64,000 bases of DNA. Origin: Platycnemis pennipes (lineage: Eukaryota; Arthropoda; Insecta; Odonata; Platycnemididae). The notes under the pieces were generated by a model. The model had not been told where the DNA came from, searched no databases, and worked only from the letters and a program-made list of their open reading frames with translations. Of the stretch, positions 49,500-59,182 are shown in pieces. The position numbers and the translations under genes were made by a program. The stretch spans positions 23,887,805 through 23,951,804 of the forward strand of contig OW121856.1 of the NCBI GenBank assembly GCA_933228895.1, in the 5' to 3' direction. Numbering within the stretch: position 1 is the first letter of the stretch; every line of letters starts with the position of its first letter.

Positions 49500-49762
49500 A
49501 AGGTGGGTGAAGAGGGTTATATACGAGCTTGCATTAACCATTATCATGGGTGTTTTTAAGTCTGTTCACGCACTAATAGGCACTTAGACCGGGAGGAACG
49601 GCAGAAGGACGGGAATGTAAGGGAAAAGATCGATTGTATGCTACATCAACCATTTTTTTTTCATGGGTGTTTTCAAGTCTGTTTCCGCACTAATAGGCGC
49701 TTCAGACCGGGAGGAAAGGTATAAGGATAGGATTGGAAGGGATGGAGATCATCAACCATTAA
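49500..49762 (+). repeat. dispersed repeat 'family C', two tandem copies
   Basis: Two units start with CATGGGTGTTTT at about 49543 and 49662, a period of about 119 bp. Both contain GCACTAATAGGCRCTT and GACCGGGAGGAA. The second unit is almost identical to the reverse complement of 5210-5294; the first is more diverged. The tandem arrangement could mark a longer element with internal repeats. Confidence 0.65.
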
Positions 49763-49763
49763 A

Positions 49764-50010
49764 CGCACATCTACATCTATATCTACGCAATACCCTGCAA
49801 GCCTCCACGAGGGTGTGTGCCAGTGGGTAAAGATCACAAAACATACACTATTGACATGCAACTAGGCTGCTACATGGAAACATGATAAATAATAGGGTCA
49901 TATGCAGCCTGAAGGTTATTATCTAAATAGCTATAATGGGATTGGTAGTTAATACATTCATCATGTGCTACAGACTACAATATTAAACCACGACCTCTCT
50001 TTGAGGCTAA
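49764..50010 (-). mobile_element. CR1/Jockey-like LINE 3' end (minus strand)
   Basis: The plus strand begins ACATCTACATCTATATCTAC, then GCAATACCCTGCAAGCCTCC and GAGGGTGTGTGCCAG, matching the 3' end of the copy at 51020-51845. It then continues with a diverged equivalent of that copy's CATCATGCACTACAGA segment. It directly abuts the family C pair, suggesting serial insertion. Confidence 0.65.
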
Positions 50011-50744
50011 ATAAAACTTAAAGTTTATGCCACAACCAAAACGGGATCCATACTCAAAGTGGGATTGGAATCCGCGAACATTTTTTGTCCGTCTCCTTAT
50101 CGGTGGTACTTATGATTTCATTAGGATTAAGTTCCTACGTCGGATAGTAAGTGTTAACTTAAGTTGTCGGCAGACTTGAGAAACAAGTCTACCACCACTG
50201 TTTAATCTGCTTGGGATGCTTGGAAATATCCGCAAAATATTTTTAAAATCGGCCACAAGACTACTTGCATTCTTACTTTCATAATGAATTAAAAGAAAAT
50301 GCTATGAACTGGTTAGTATCATAAAGCGAGCAAATAATTGTCAATAGACATAATGTTTTTCTAATGAAAAATGCACAAAACATAAAATGGATGTATTAAC
50401 TATTTCCTAAACGTATCCTTGCACAGAGCGTAAAAGCAGTTACTTGTAGTGTAACATTATTAGTAATCTGTGATGCAATATTCTTATATTATTGATGAAT
50501 ATTCGTAGCATGTTTCGGTATTTACCTGCAACACATCCTAATAGTGGGTTCCGGGTATCAAATTTAAATTCAGATTATTTGCCAACTGTTTCTGCGTAAA
50601 AATAACGATATGTCCATTTAAACGCATTCTTCGCCATAAATATATATGTCAGACATTAAGTATGCGTAATTGATAGTAAATATGTCTATAGCAACCTGTA
50701 TATGTCTATAAGGAACCTTAAATATGGCCGCTCGTGGAAGCCAG

Positions 50745-50806
50745 GTCCATAGAACTGCGGTGTCGATCACAAAGGTAATGGGTTCGAATTCCGCCTAGGG
50801 CTTCGA
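50745..50806 (+). repeat. tRNA-like sequence (SINE head candidate)
   Basis: GTGGAAGCCAGGTCCATAGAAC in D-arm position and GGGTTCGAATTCCGCC, a consensus B box, about 30 bases later. No SINE body shared with families A or B was seen. Confidence 0.45.
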
Positions 50807-50867
50807 TCATGTGTTTGTCGATACATTATAATTAAGAACCATAAAGGTTACAAAGAAAGTCTACATA

Positions 50868-50925
50868 TGCTGGCTACCCTGCAAGCCTTCTTGAGGGTGT
50901 GGGGCAGAGTGCGATCTACAACCGA
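50868..50925 (-). mobile_element. short CR1-like 3' end fragment (minus strand)
   Basis: GGCTACCCTGCAAGCCTTCT with TGAGGGTGTGGGGCAG matches only the terminal motif of the CR1-like family; the flanks do not align. Either a severely truncated insertion or a recombined piece. Confidence 0.5.
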
Positions 50926-51019
50926 AGAATAATTACTTACAATCACAAATATGTACATTTATTGCCCACTATATGGGACATAAATGTGACTATCATGCGA
51001 GGCACACACTCCAATCCCA

Positions 51020-51845
51020 ACTGTCACCTTCATCTACATCTACATCTACACGATACCCTGCAAGCCACCGCGAGGGTGTGTGGCAAAGGGTGAAGATCAC
51101 CAAGCATGCACTACTAACATGCAAACTAGTAACTATATTGTCTCATGCTACTTGATTGTTAGTATCTATAGTATTTAAGGGGTAAGACAGGCATCATGCA
51201 CTACAGAATACTCTAAAATATTTCCCCTACCTATCCCTTTCCTATGCTGCCTATTCTGTTCTCTTATAGTACGGGGGAAAATTGCCATTTGGAATCTATC
51301 GGTACGACAATCTATCTCTCTTATCTTATTTATCTGGTCGAATCTAGCATAATACGCTGGTGTTTTTAATATGTGCCTAACATCTTCAGTAAAGCTATCC
51401 GATTGAAATTACTCTAATAGATTTAATCTGTACTTTAACCTACGCTCTGATAATGATTCCCACCCTAATTCTTGTATTCATTCTGATACACTACTCAACC
51501 TACCATAACACCTTTTGACGAACTTAGCTGCTCTACGCTGCACACTGTCTAGTTCTCTGATCAAACCTAATTCATTAGGATCCCATACACTGGCTGCATA
51601 CTCAAGATGGGGCCTAACTAGTGAAAAGTAGCATCGCTCTTTTGTCTTTTCATCACATTTCACAAGTACTCTTTTTATAAATCCTAGCTTTCTCTTCGCC
51701 CGGCCGCATATTCCCCGGATGTGTCTACCCCACGATAAATCTTTGGTGATTGTTACTCCTAAATATCTTACGGTTTCAACGTTTTCGATCTTCATAATAT
51801 TAATTTTATAGGTACGCTCTATTGGATTCTTCCTCCTCTAAACCT
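51020..51845 (-). mobile_element. CR1/Jockey-like LINE 3' portion (minus strand)
   Basis: This is the best copy of the family in the window. It is truncated at the 5' side near 51845 and ends in the repeated TGTAGA simple tail (plus strand CATCTACATCTACATCTACA near 51031-51050). The coding part is the end of the reverse-transcriptase ORF (next entry), followed on the minus strand by more coding-like sequence and a short 3' untranslated region. Copies at 24713, 28378, 49764 and 50868 are pieces of the same family. Confidence 0.8.
51478..51795 (-). pseudogene. LINE reverse-transcriptase C-terminal fragment
   Basis: The 105-residue frame reads MKIENVETVRYLGVTITKDL, SWGRHIRGICGRAKRKLGFI, then FSLVRPHLEYAASVWDP and LDSVQRRAAKFVKRC. 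YLGV-x(8)-W-x2-HI and LVRPxLEYA-x-VWDP, then VQRRAAKFV, are the standard post-catalytic block of CR1/Jockey/I-type reverse transcriptases. The catalytic FADD region is absent because of 5' truncation. Beyond the stop at 51478 the coding similarity continues in other phases (RHILKTPAYYARF-like), so the stop is probably a mutation or frameshift. It retains no activity on its own. Confidence 0.85.
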
Positions 51846-54162
51846 CCTCCTCCACCTTAAATGTATAACAGCATTAGAAAAGTAATGTATCAATCCATCG
51901 CTGATATTACGGGTTCAGAATACAGACATGCTTAGATGCTCAAAGATCCACCATTATATGTTATTATATCTCTATGTTACCTCAATCAACTTTCATACAT
52001 GTGTTTTAATCTTTTTACGTGTAAAAAGATTAACTATTGCATATCTATTTATATTGGAAAATAAATGCACTTTTTGAAAATTAATTATGAGTAACTAGGG
52101 TTTTACACGTGTTACATTTCACTGTTCCTTTTTACAAATTCCAATATTAACCATAATAATTACTTCATAGGTGTTTTGTATCACTTATATAGCTTTTATT
52201 TATTTTTCTAAGCTTTAAAAGCATTATTATTATGGCCATAACGTAGAAGCACTGTGATATTTACGGGGATGATATATCCAGTTATTGCTGATACTGGAGA
52301 AATCCCCGAACCGAAGTCAAGGACCGGAAAATGCAGGCACCGAGGGATGTCAAATCTCCTGCCCGCAGCCCCTCCTCATTTCCACCTTCCATTCCAAGCC
52401 GTAATCCACTTTGAGGGTTACCACTCTGCCCAGGGATTACCTACACCGCGATAACATTGGCGTGATATCATGGTTTGCTGGCGTCGGGCTATCAATGTCC
52501 CGCCGAACAACCCAAAGCCATCATGTTCTGTGGTTTTCATGGGCCGATGATGCCACCTTAGCAAATAAAATTCTTCCATCTCAGCCGTATTGACGTGGCA
52601 ATAAAAGAGAGCTGTTAACCACCTCTTTCACTGCTCTTACAGGCAAGGAAACAGTGTTTCCACCTTTTAATAGGCATAAACGTCACAGTTATCGCTATCT
52701 TGATCCATTTCGTTCAAATTATCTATAGCAGGAAATCCCGCTTAGTAATGCTAGAAAGGGGAAGAGTAAAGTTTGATTTAAAATAAAATCACACCACTTG
52801 CGACTTTGTACTGCCTTGGTTGAGAAATGGCAGTAGTCAAAAAAATTCCATTTGGAGGTTAAGCAATGAACCCACTGGGATTTTCTTTCACATGATATTT
52901 CCTAATACAATTATCGATATTTATTCATTGAACACTTCTAACTTCCTTCAACATCTGATGGTTTTGTTCAACGGAGTAGTGCCGCAATTCAGGTTTAATA
53001 TAATCGCAGATTTTTTGCAAACGAATATTTGTTATACCCGGTATCGACATTAAAATTGACAAGAAAACAACTTTTATTGCTGTCAAATGTAAAAAGTTTC
53101 TCTAAGTTTCACCATGACCACTAAGAGTTAGTGTTATAAATGTATTAGCAATATGAATTTCACTGCAGCGACCTGGGTGATTTAACAATGAAGATTGTAA
53201 TGCTTGTTGTCAGTGTTTTAATATTAACGAGTGTGCAATTGAGACTCATTTTACTTCAACACCCTGGGTGATTAATAAATGAGGTTTTAATTACTTGTTT
53301 TAAAAATATTTTCAGTGAATGACTAGGGGAATAAATAAAAATTTAAGCCTTTAATTTGGCGTACAGTAATAACTGTCTCACCATTCGATTTTTGTTTTGT
53401 GAACATGCTTTGTTACTATTCGATACCTTTGCTTTCAAATGACGGCCTACGTAACCACAGAAACCATTTGCGAAACCGGATTCCGATATCCTTTAGCCAC
53501 AACTTCATTTGCACACGGACACTAACCCATCATCTTCCTAGAGCCCTTCGATTCGGAAGCAGAGCCAAGTGGAAAGGGTGAGTCGGATGGGACTTAAACA
53601 CATAGCGTACCCCCAAGAGGCTCCGTTGTCCGGAATCTTCCTTTCTCAAGTTCCCCGAGCAGCTTGTCACACGTTCTCCCGCCGTGATGAGAGGGGCGTC
53701 TGGACATTTCAAAGCATGCCTGCCTAGCATTCGCTCCTACAAGTCTCACTTCCACTTGAAAAAAATAAATCCGGAGATAGTTTTATTAATGTTGGGATTT
53801 TAGACGCTAAATTTGCTCTTGTATTGCCAACAGAGGAATTGCGCCCTCAGCTTCCGAGAAAAGCACCATTTGTACAAAACCAGTGTTTTAGGTAGATTTT
53901 TTCTGACTAGAAACATGTTCAACAAAGTAATAATAATTAAAGGGAGTAATTCTATTTTTAACGCATATTTACACAAATTAAAATGAATATCTAGGCCAAC
54001 ATATCTTACTTATTGGATTATACTTAGAAAATATCCAAATATATGGTACACTGAAAACATTTGTTAAAAATATCAATAAATACTAAATGTTGGCAAAAAT
54101 ATTTACACATTTGTGACACTTTATTAATCATAGGTTCATCAAGTATGATTTTTTAAGTATAT
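51846..54162. other. unassigned stretch with two GC-richer patches
   Basis: No gene was recognised. Composition rises at 52290-52620 and 53440-53760. Frames in the patches (52254-52593 on +, 53530-53730 on -) have no motif. Confidence 0.4.
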
Positions 54163-54462
54163 GCCCGCCTTGATAGGCCCTTAAGATAGGGAGGATAGGC
54201 GTATGTATATGGATACAAGGTACAGGTGGAAGGGTTATAAAACTTGGCGTTTAACTTCATCTGCTATTAACGAAAGGCACTAAGAGAACCATGGCTTAAC
54301 GTCCCATCCAACGGACGGATTAATGACTTGAGTACTCTTTACAAAGCATTCAAATGGCCAGTTTACTTAGGACAGAACTGTCATTGAGGGATTCGAACAC
54401 GGTCCCTCTAGATAAGTGACCAATTCTCTAAGAAATAAACCAACCTTATCCCTGCGTAGATC
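54163..54462 (-). repeat. mosaic SINE: family A head and core with family C-like tail (minus strand)
   Basis: On the plus strand the right part holds a diverged tRNA-like head (GGGATTCGAACACGGTCCCT, B box complement) and the GGCTTAACGTCCCATCC and TATTAACGAAAGGC core of family A. The left part reads TTGATAGGCCCTTAAGATAG then GGAGGATAGG, which resembles the family C core CTAATAGGCGCTTCAGACCG with GGAGGAAAGG rather than the family A tail. This suggests that A and C are related elements sharing parts. Confidence 0.55.
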
Positions 54463-55709
54463 AAGGTATTTTGTGATACTGATTAACTGATCAACTCAAT
54501 CAGTCTGTTACGATATAGCAAGCGATACTTTGAGGCAACGAAATGAGGCTTTCCTATGCTAATTCTTTTGGGAGCAAAAAATCGCAGTCGAAAATATGTC
54601 AAATATGGTATTCTCACCCCAAACCCTCTCCAATCTAGCCTTTTCTTTCCTTCGTATGAATCAGTTCCCACTGCCCGAAGTTTCCTACCATCTGACGAAC
54701 GGCTGGCTTCTGGAAGACGGAGGTGGAAGAGTCTCCAGTGATCACTTCAAATAAAATAGGTCTCCTATCAATATCCACTGAACCACAAGAGAATAGACAG
54801 TCATGAAAGCGTTCCATCGAGGCCTGCCCCCCGTACTCCCACCTCAATGGCCTTCAATACCTTATTCTGTTTGGAGCAGTAGACGCATCCTCCGAACAAT
54901 TTAAAATGGTTCTCCTTAAGAAGATGGGGATGGCCCATTCAAAGGACAGGGAAATTACCCAAAAGGAAATGAGTTGACATCACAACAAAGCCGGCGGATA
55001 ATCATAGCTAAGCTATTCCCTGATTTTTGGTTCATCTCACCTAGGAGTCTAAAATGCAAAAGGTTACACTTTTCTGGATAAAATAAATGGTAAGATACAG
55101 ATGTGACCTCCACAATGCTCCGTATTTCATCAAATCCGATAAAAATATAACTATATATTTAATCAATGTCTTCCCTTCTTGACTCCAGCAACAAAAGGAC
55201 TTGAATATATATTACATATGTTTAATGATAATAATTATTTTAATCGTTTTATATCTCAATTTTTACTAATCAAATTATTAATTCTCACCAATTATTATCA
55301 ACCATAACCACCAAAAACATAAATTTTGGTTATTGTATACATTTTAAAACAACACAATATTTTCGCAAAAAATATACAAATTTTTCCACCAGTTTTAATC
55401 CAACAATACTTTGTCTCTAACGCGCAGAATAGGTTTGGAAAATCACCCATGGAATAAACTCATGTAAACTAAATGTCGAACCACGGAGCTTTGAACCCAT
55501 TAAAAATGTGTCATCATTATCCAGCTCATACTTAAATGTTGCGCTTGTCATTGGCGTCTGAGCTTGATTAGTCATTTCGGTATAAGCTTAAAGATTTGAG
55601 TTGAACTAAGCCTACTAATATCTCTACTAGCGGATTTTGACACAGGACAAAAGGACCAAAAGGACAAAGGGACACCAATGAACTAGCTCAGAGAGTTTCA
55701 AACTTTCAA
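54463..55709. other. AT-rich stretch without recognisable genes
   Basis: Short frames at 54483-54847 lie in slightly GC-richer DNA without any motif. Near 55642-55672 there is a short imperfect repeat of GGACAAAA. Confidence 0.45.
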
Positions 55710-55774
55710 GTGCTGAATCCTGGTGCTGAATCCTGGTGCTGAATCCTGGTGCTGAATCCTGGTGCTGAATCCTG
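55710..55774 (+). repeat. 13-bp minisatellite, five perfect units
   Basis: GTGCTGAATCCTG is repeated exactly five times. Perfect identity between units implies recent expansion or gene-conversion-like slippage. Confidence 0.9.
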
Positions 55775-57061
55775 TTTTCATTGCTTTGGAAAACAAATCT
55801 AACCAAGTTTCAAATTTCAATATTTTGAATTTCCGCTAGTAGGTATATGTAGATGCTTTGCTGACCTATGCATCTGTGATATTCTCAGAGAATTTCTGAG
55901 TGAATAGTGTTTTCAGCCGGTTGGACTTCTAAATCCAATGCTTTGAAGACCCACAGATGGAACATTTCCACTGGTTGGAAAACACAGCTGTATGCAACGC
56001 ATAAAATTTTTCGCTTTCGGTATAGTTCGTGACTGCTCTGGATGCGTTTTGACCGTAGGCGATTGTAGTTATGCATCTTAATGGTGGGCCTTATTTTCTT
56101 AAGTTCTGGTACAAAGGGGTAGCACTGCTTTTGCATACCTCCAGCCAAGGGCTTGAGAACTTTTGGTCGAGGTCTCTTGCTTGGAATGGGATTGGAAACA
56201 TTAAATATGAACGCATCCTTCCCTCAAAGTGTTCCACAATGCCTCCCCACATCTCCCTTATCGACTCGCTTCCATTGCCACCCGCGACTGTATCGTTCTT
56301 CAAGAAAAGCCCGCTTGCCCGCGGGACGTGGGCTGATATTAAAAAAATGGAATAAAATGCCACTTTCGCTAGGTTGAAATAAATATTTTACGTCCTGACC
56401 TCTTCTTCGACTTAACCCCACCCAAAACGCAAATCTACCTTTTCACGCGAACAGGTATTTCGTCTTTTCACCTCATTCAACTCGTGTCCGTATGCCACAT
56501 CTTCCCTGAAGCACAGATGGTTATTTCCCTTTTTATCTCCACTCTTGCTGCGGTACCGTTCAATAAAATAGCGGATAGAGCAAATGTACTTCCTCGAAGA
56601 GGGATTTATTATTCCCAAAATTTTTGCCAAACTCATTTGTAGTTCATTGTCTCATAATTTTTGCTTCCATTTATTTTTTGTGGTTGTTTTTATAGAAAAT
56701 AATACAAAATACAGTATTATTACATTTAAATTGATTCAACGACAGTTAGTAAGTAGACAATAATATGCTTAATTAAGCAGGGGGCAGCACAAAGTAAACT
56801 GAAACATCAGGTATGGCTTATTTCTTTTTCGTTTCTTATCAGAAATTGTAAGAGCCTTATAAATTTGGGCATGGATTAGAATGGAGAAAATGTGTTGGAC
56901 AGGGAGAAAAAGTTGAATGAAGGTGCTGAAATAAACTGCAAATGTAAGAATGCTGTTGGAAAAAGTTAGGTTTTTAAGTTAGGAATTTAATGTAGGAGGA
57001 TTGAACATGTACTAAGGGACAATAAAATGCATTATGTCTTGAATATAAGCTAAAGTAAGCT
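55775..57061. other. unassigned stretch
   Basis: Many overlapping frames occur at 55885-56421 on both strands and none shows a domain. No repeat boundary was recognised. Confidence 0.4.
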
Positions 57062-57084
57062 GGGGGAGGGGGGGGGGGCTGGGG
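57062..57084 (+). other. G-run cluster (G-quadruplex candidate)
   Basis: Runs of 5, 11 and 4 G separated by single or double bases lie 33 bases upstream of the piggyBac left end. It can in principle form a G-quadruplex. Confidence 0.5.
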
Positions 57085-57112
57085 AGAAGGGCAAAAGGCA
57101 TTATAGGTAGTA

Positions 57113-57116
57113 TTAA
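57113..57116. other. TTAA target site, left
   Basis: Left copy of the TTAA duplication typical of piggyBac insertion; its partner is at 60611-60614. Confidence 0.9.
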
Positions 57117-57137
57117 CCCTCATACGGTACGGTGGGG
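57117..57137 (+). repeat. piggyBac left terminal inverted repeat
   Basis: CCCTCATACGGTACGGTGGG is the first 20 bases. It matches the right end at 17 of 21 positions, the differences lying at positions 6, 8, 15 and 20. Confidence 0.9.
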
Positions 57138-57151
57138 GTCGGATCCGACCC
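57136..57151. repeat. subterminal palindrome, left outer copy
   Basis: GGGTCGGATCCGACCC is perfectly self-complementary and directly adjoins the terminal repeat. Together with the neighbouring GGTACGGT it forms the motif found twice more in the element, here in inverted orientation. Confidence 0.85.
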
Positions 57152-57314
57152 GAGCATTTAGTTTTCCGCTCCCCTCTTCCCCCCTCTCTTCGTAGGAGGA
57201 CGAGTTGGCCAGGAACCCTATCAGTCAGTCGTGCTAAATGTGTAGGATTGGTTTCAGCGACCTGGTAAGTGACTTCGGCTAGCTACATTCAGTTTTCCCA
57301 TGTGCTCTCTTGTT

Positions 57315-57334
57315 TTGGGTCGCATCCGACCCAA
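57315..57334. repeat. subterminal palindrome, left inner copy
   Basis: TTGGGTCGCATCCGACCCAA is self-complementary apart from the central pair, and is followed by CCGTACCG as in the right-end copy. Confidence 0.85.
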
Positions 57335-57402
57335 CCGTACCGTTAATGTTACAAATTTTACTCTTTATGCGTGTTGATCTTTTTCATAGTTCTGCCCACA
57401 AA

Positions 57403-59182
57403 ATGGCTTCAAAAGAAATATTTCGAACCCCTGAGGACGTGCTAGCCGAGTTACTTCGTCAGCAGACCACAGATTCTGATGATGAAGGAGAGGATATACC
57501 TGGTCAGGAGGAATCTGTCTCAGAATCGGAGGATGAAATTCTGATGAACAGTGATATCGAAGAAGATATTTTCGACTGTGACAAATAATGACAAAGGTAT
57601 GTCAGATAATAGAAATTTTGAGTTAGGGTAAGACGAAGAAACACTGTGGACGGATGAGCCATTGCGCTCAAAATTTTCGCGAACCTCAGCTTCGAACGTG
57701 ATTACTCACTTGCCCGGGCCGAAAGGGGATGTACGAGGAGTAACAGATGAAGAAAAGTTATTTTCATATTTCATAACTGATGAAATGATTGGAAATATTG
57801 TTCGTCATACTAATGACGAAATAGAGCGCTCTCATCTCAATTATTCTGACGCCCTCCTTTCCTTTTTACGTCCTACAGAAGTGGCTGAGATGAAAGCACT
57901 CATAGGTATTTTGTTTAGGAGTGGTGTCTTGAAGGATTCTGGTTTGAACCAAGATGATATGTTTTCAGAGGTTTATGGACCTCCTATCTTTCGTTGCACT
58001 ATGTCTCAGAAGAGATTTGCATTTCTTCTGCAAAATTTGAGATTTGATGATAAGAAGACTAGGGAGTCAAGAAAGGCTAAAGATAAATTTGCTTCTTTTC
58101 GAGAGATATGGGATACGTTTGTTAGCCACTGTCTGATGTATTATAGCCCTTCAAAATATTTGACGGTGGATGAAACATTGCTTAGTTTCCGAGGTCGATG
58201 CCCCTTCAAGATGTTCTATCCATCAAAACCTGACAAGTACGGTTTAAAAATAGTGTCATTGTGTGACGCCAGGACATTCTATTTCATATCAGGCATACCA
58301 TATGTTGGCAAAGAACAAACGAAAAAAAGGGGCGATTTACCCTTACCGACTCAGTATGTTCAACGGCTCACAGAATCAGTTACTGGGAGTAATCGAAATG
58401 TGACAACCGATAATTGGTTCACTTCATATGAGTTGATAGAGGAACTATGCAAGAAAAAACTTACTTTAGTTGGTACACTACGCAAAAATAAGCGTCAGAT
58501 ACCCCCTTCCATGCTATTACCAGGCCCAGCTGGATCATCAAAGTTTATGCACCAGGAAAACAAAATGTTGCTTTCATTCAACCCTAAAAAGAATAAAAAG
58601 GTTCTTTTAATGTCGTCAATGCACCATGATGGAACAATTAGCAATGAGTCAAGCAAACCAGAGATAATTGAATTTTACAACCTCACAAAAGGCGGTGTGG
58701 ATGTATTGGACAAACTTTGTAAAGACAAGACTACCAAAAAGAAAACCAGAAGGTGGCCATTGAGATACTTCTTTGGAGTACTAGATATTGCAGCTGTCAA
58801 CAATTTCGTAATATTTAAATGTAATACGATACAGGATGATTTTTCCAGAGTTGCGCGCTCAACTTTCCTGAAAAATCTCGCGTTGGCATTGGCCAAACCT
58901 TTGATGGAAAGAAGAATGCATAATCCACGCATTCCGAGGGCTCTTCGGCTGGCAATTGCTAAGGCCGTGGGAAAAGAAGAGGAGCCTCGGGAACAATTCA
59001 CGGTCACAACAAATCAGAATTTGCAAAAGAAACGAAGGAGATGTAACTTTTGTGACCCCTCAAAAGATAGAAAGGGGAACGAATTTTGTGCCAAATGTAA
59101 ACCTTGTGTATGTGGTGAGCATAAAAGGGTATTATGTGTTAGATGTTTGGTGGATAATTCTAGAGATGAAACAGATTTGTGA
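57403..59182 (+). pseudogene. piggyBac transposase, N-terminus separated by frameshift and stop
   Basis: The enzyme excises and integrates the element at TTAA. The first ATG with coding character, at 57403, opens a 61-codon acidic N-terminus (MASKEIFRTPEDVLAELL, then Asp/Glu/Ser-rich) ending at a TAA at 57586. Homology appears to resume one frame over (NDKGMSDNRNF), meets a TAA at 57629, and continues DEETLWTDEP into the long core. The acidic N-terminus followed by the catalytic core is the normal order in this family, so these are one broken gene. The intervening GTATGT...TTAG could be read as an intron but would be only about 30 bases and would leave the first stop in place. Full-length product is therefore unlikely. 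Confidence 0.85.
57632..59182 (+). CDS. piggyBac transposase core, open frame
   Basis: The frame is open from 57632 to the stop at 59182. Residue numbers here count from codon 57662 (506 codons); the first in-frame ATG is at 57785, residue 42. The RNase H-like catalytic aspartates are D170 in LTVDETLLSFRGR, D250 in VTTDNWFTSYEL, and D347 with D350 in TKGGVDVLDKLC. Their spacings of 80 and 97 residues are close to those of the cabbage looper enzyme. RRWPLRYFFGVLDIA follows as in relatives. Residues 461-495 form the C-terminal cysteine-rich, zinc-binding domain (CNFC, CAKC, CVCGEH, CVRC) that recognises the transposon ends. No stop or frameshift interrupts the core. An enzyme starting at residue 42 would lack the acidic N-terminus, and its activity is uncertain. 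Confidence 0.92.
   Translation, partial: DEETLWTDEPLRSKFSRTSASNVITHLPGPKGDVRGVTDEEKLFSYFITDEMIGNIVRHTNDEIERSHLNYSDALLSFLRPTEVAEMKALIGILFRSGVLKDSGLNQDDMFSEVYGPPIFRCTMSQKRFAFLLQNLRFDDKKTRESRKAKDKFASFREIWDTFVSHCLMYYSPSKYLTVDETLLSFRGRCPFKMFYPSKPDKYGLKIVSLCDARTFYFISGIPYVGKEQTKKRGDLPLPTQYVQRLTESVTGSNRNVTTDNWFTSYELIEELCKKKLTLVGTLRKNKRQIPPSMLLPGPAGSSKFMHQENKMLLSFNPKKNKKVLLMSSMHHDGTISNESSKPEIIEFYNLTKGGVDVLDKLCKDKTTKKKTRRWPLRYFFGVLDIAAVNNFVIFKCNTIQDDFSRVARSTFLKNLALALAKPLMERRMHNPRIPRALRLAIAKAVGKEEEPREQFTVTTNQNLQKKRRRCNFCDPSKDRKGNEFCAKCKPCVCGEHKRVLCVRCLVDNSRDETDL

Noticed and set aside
55710..55774. CRISPR-like array
   Set aside because: The 13-bp units are directly contiguous with no spacers, and the window is eukaryotic.
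57595..57626. Short intron joining the two parts of the piggyBac transposase
   Set aside because: A GTATGT donor-like and TTAG acceptor-like pair exists, but the intron would be only about 30 bases and the first stop codon lies upstream of it.
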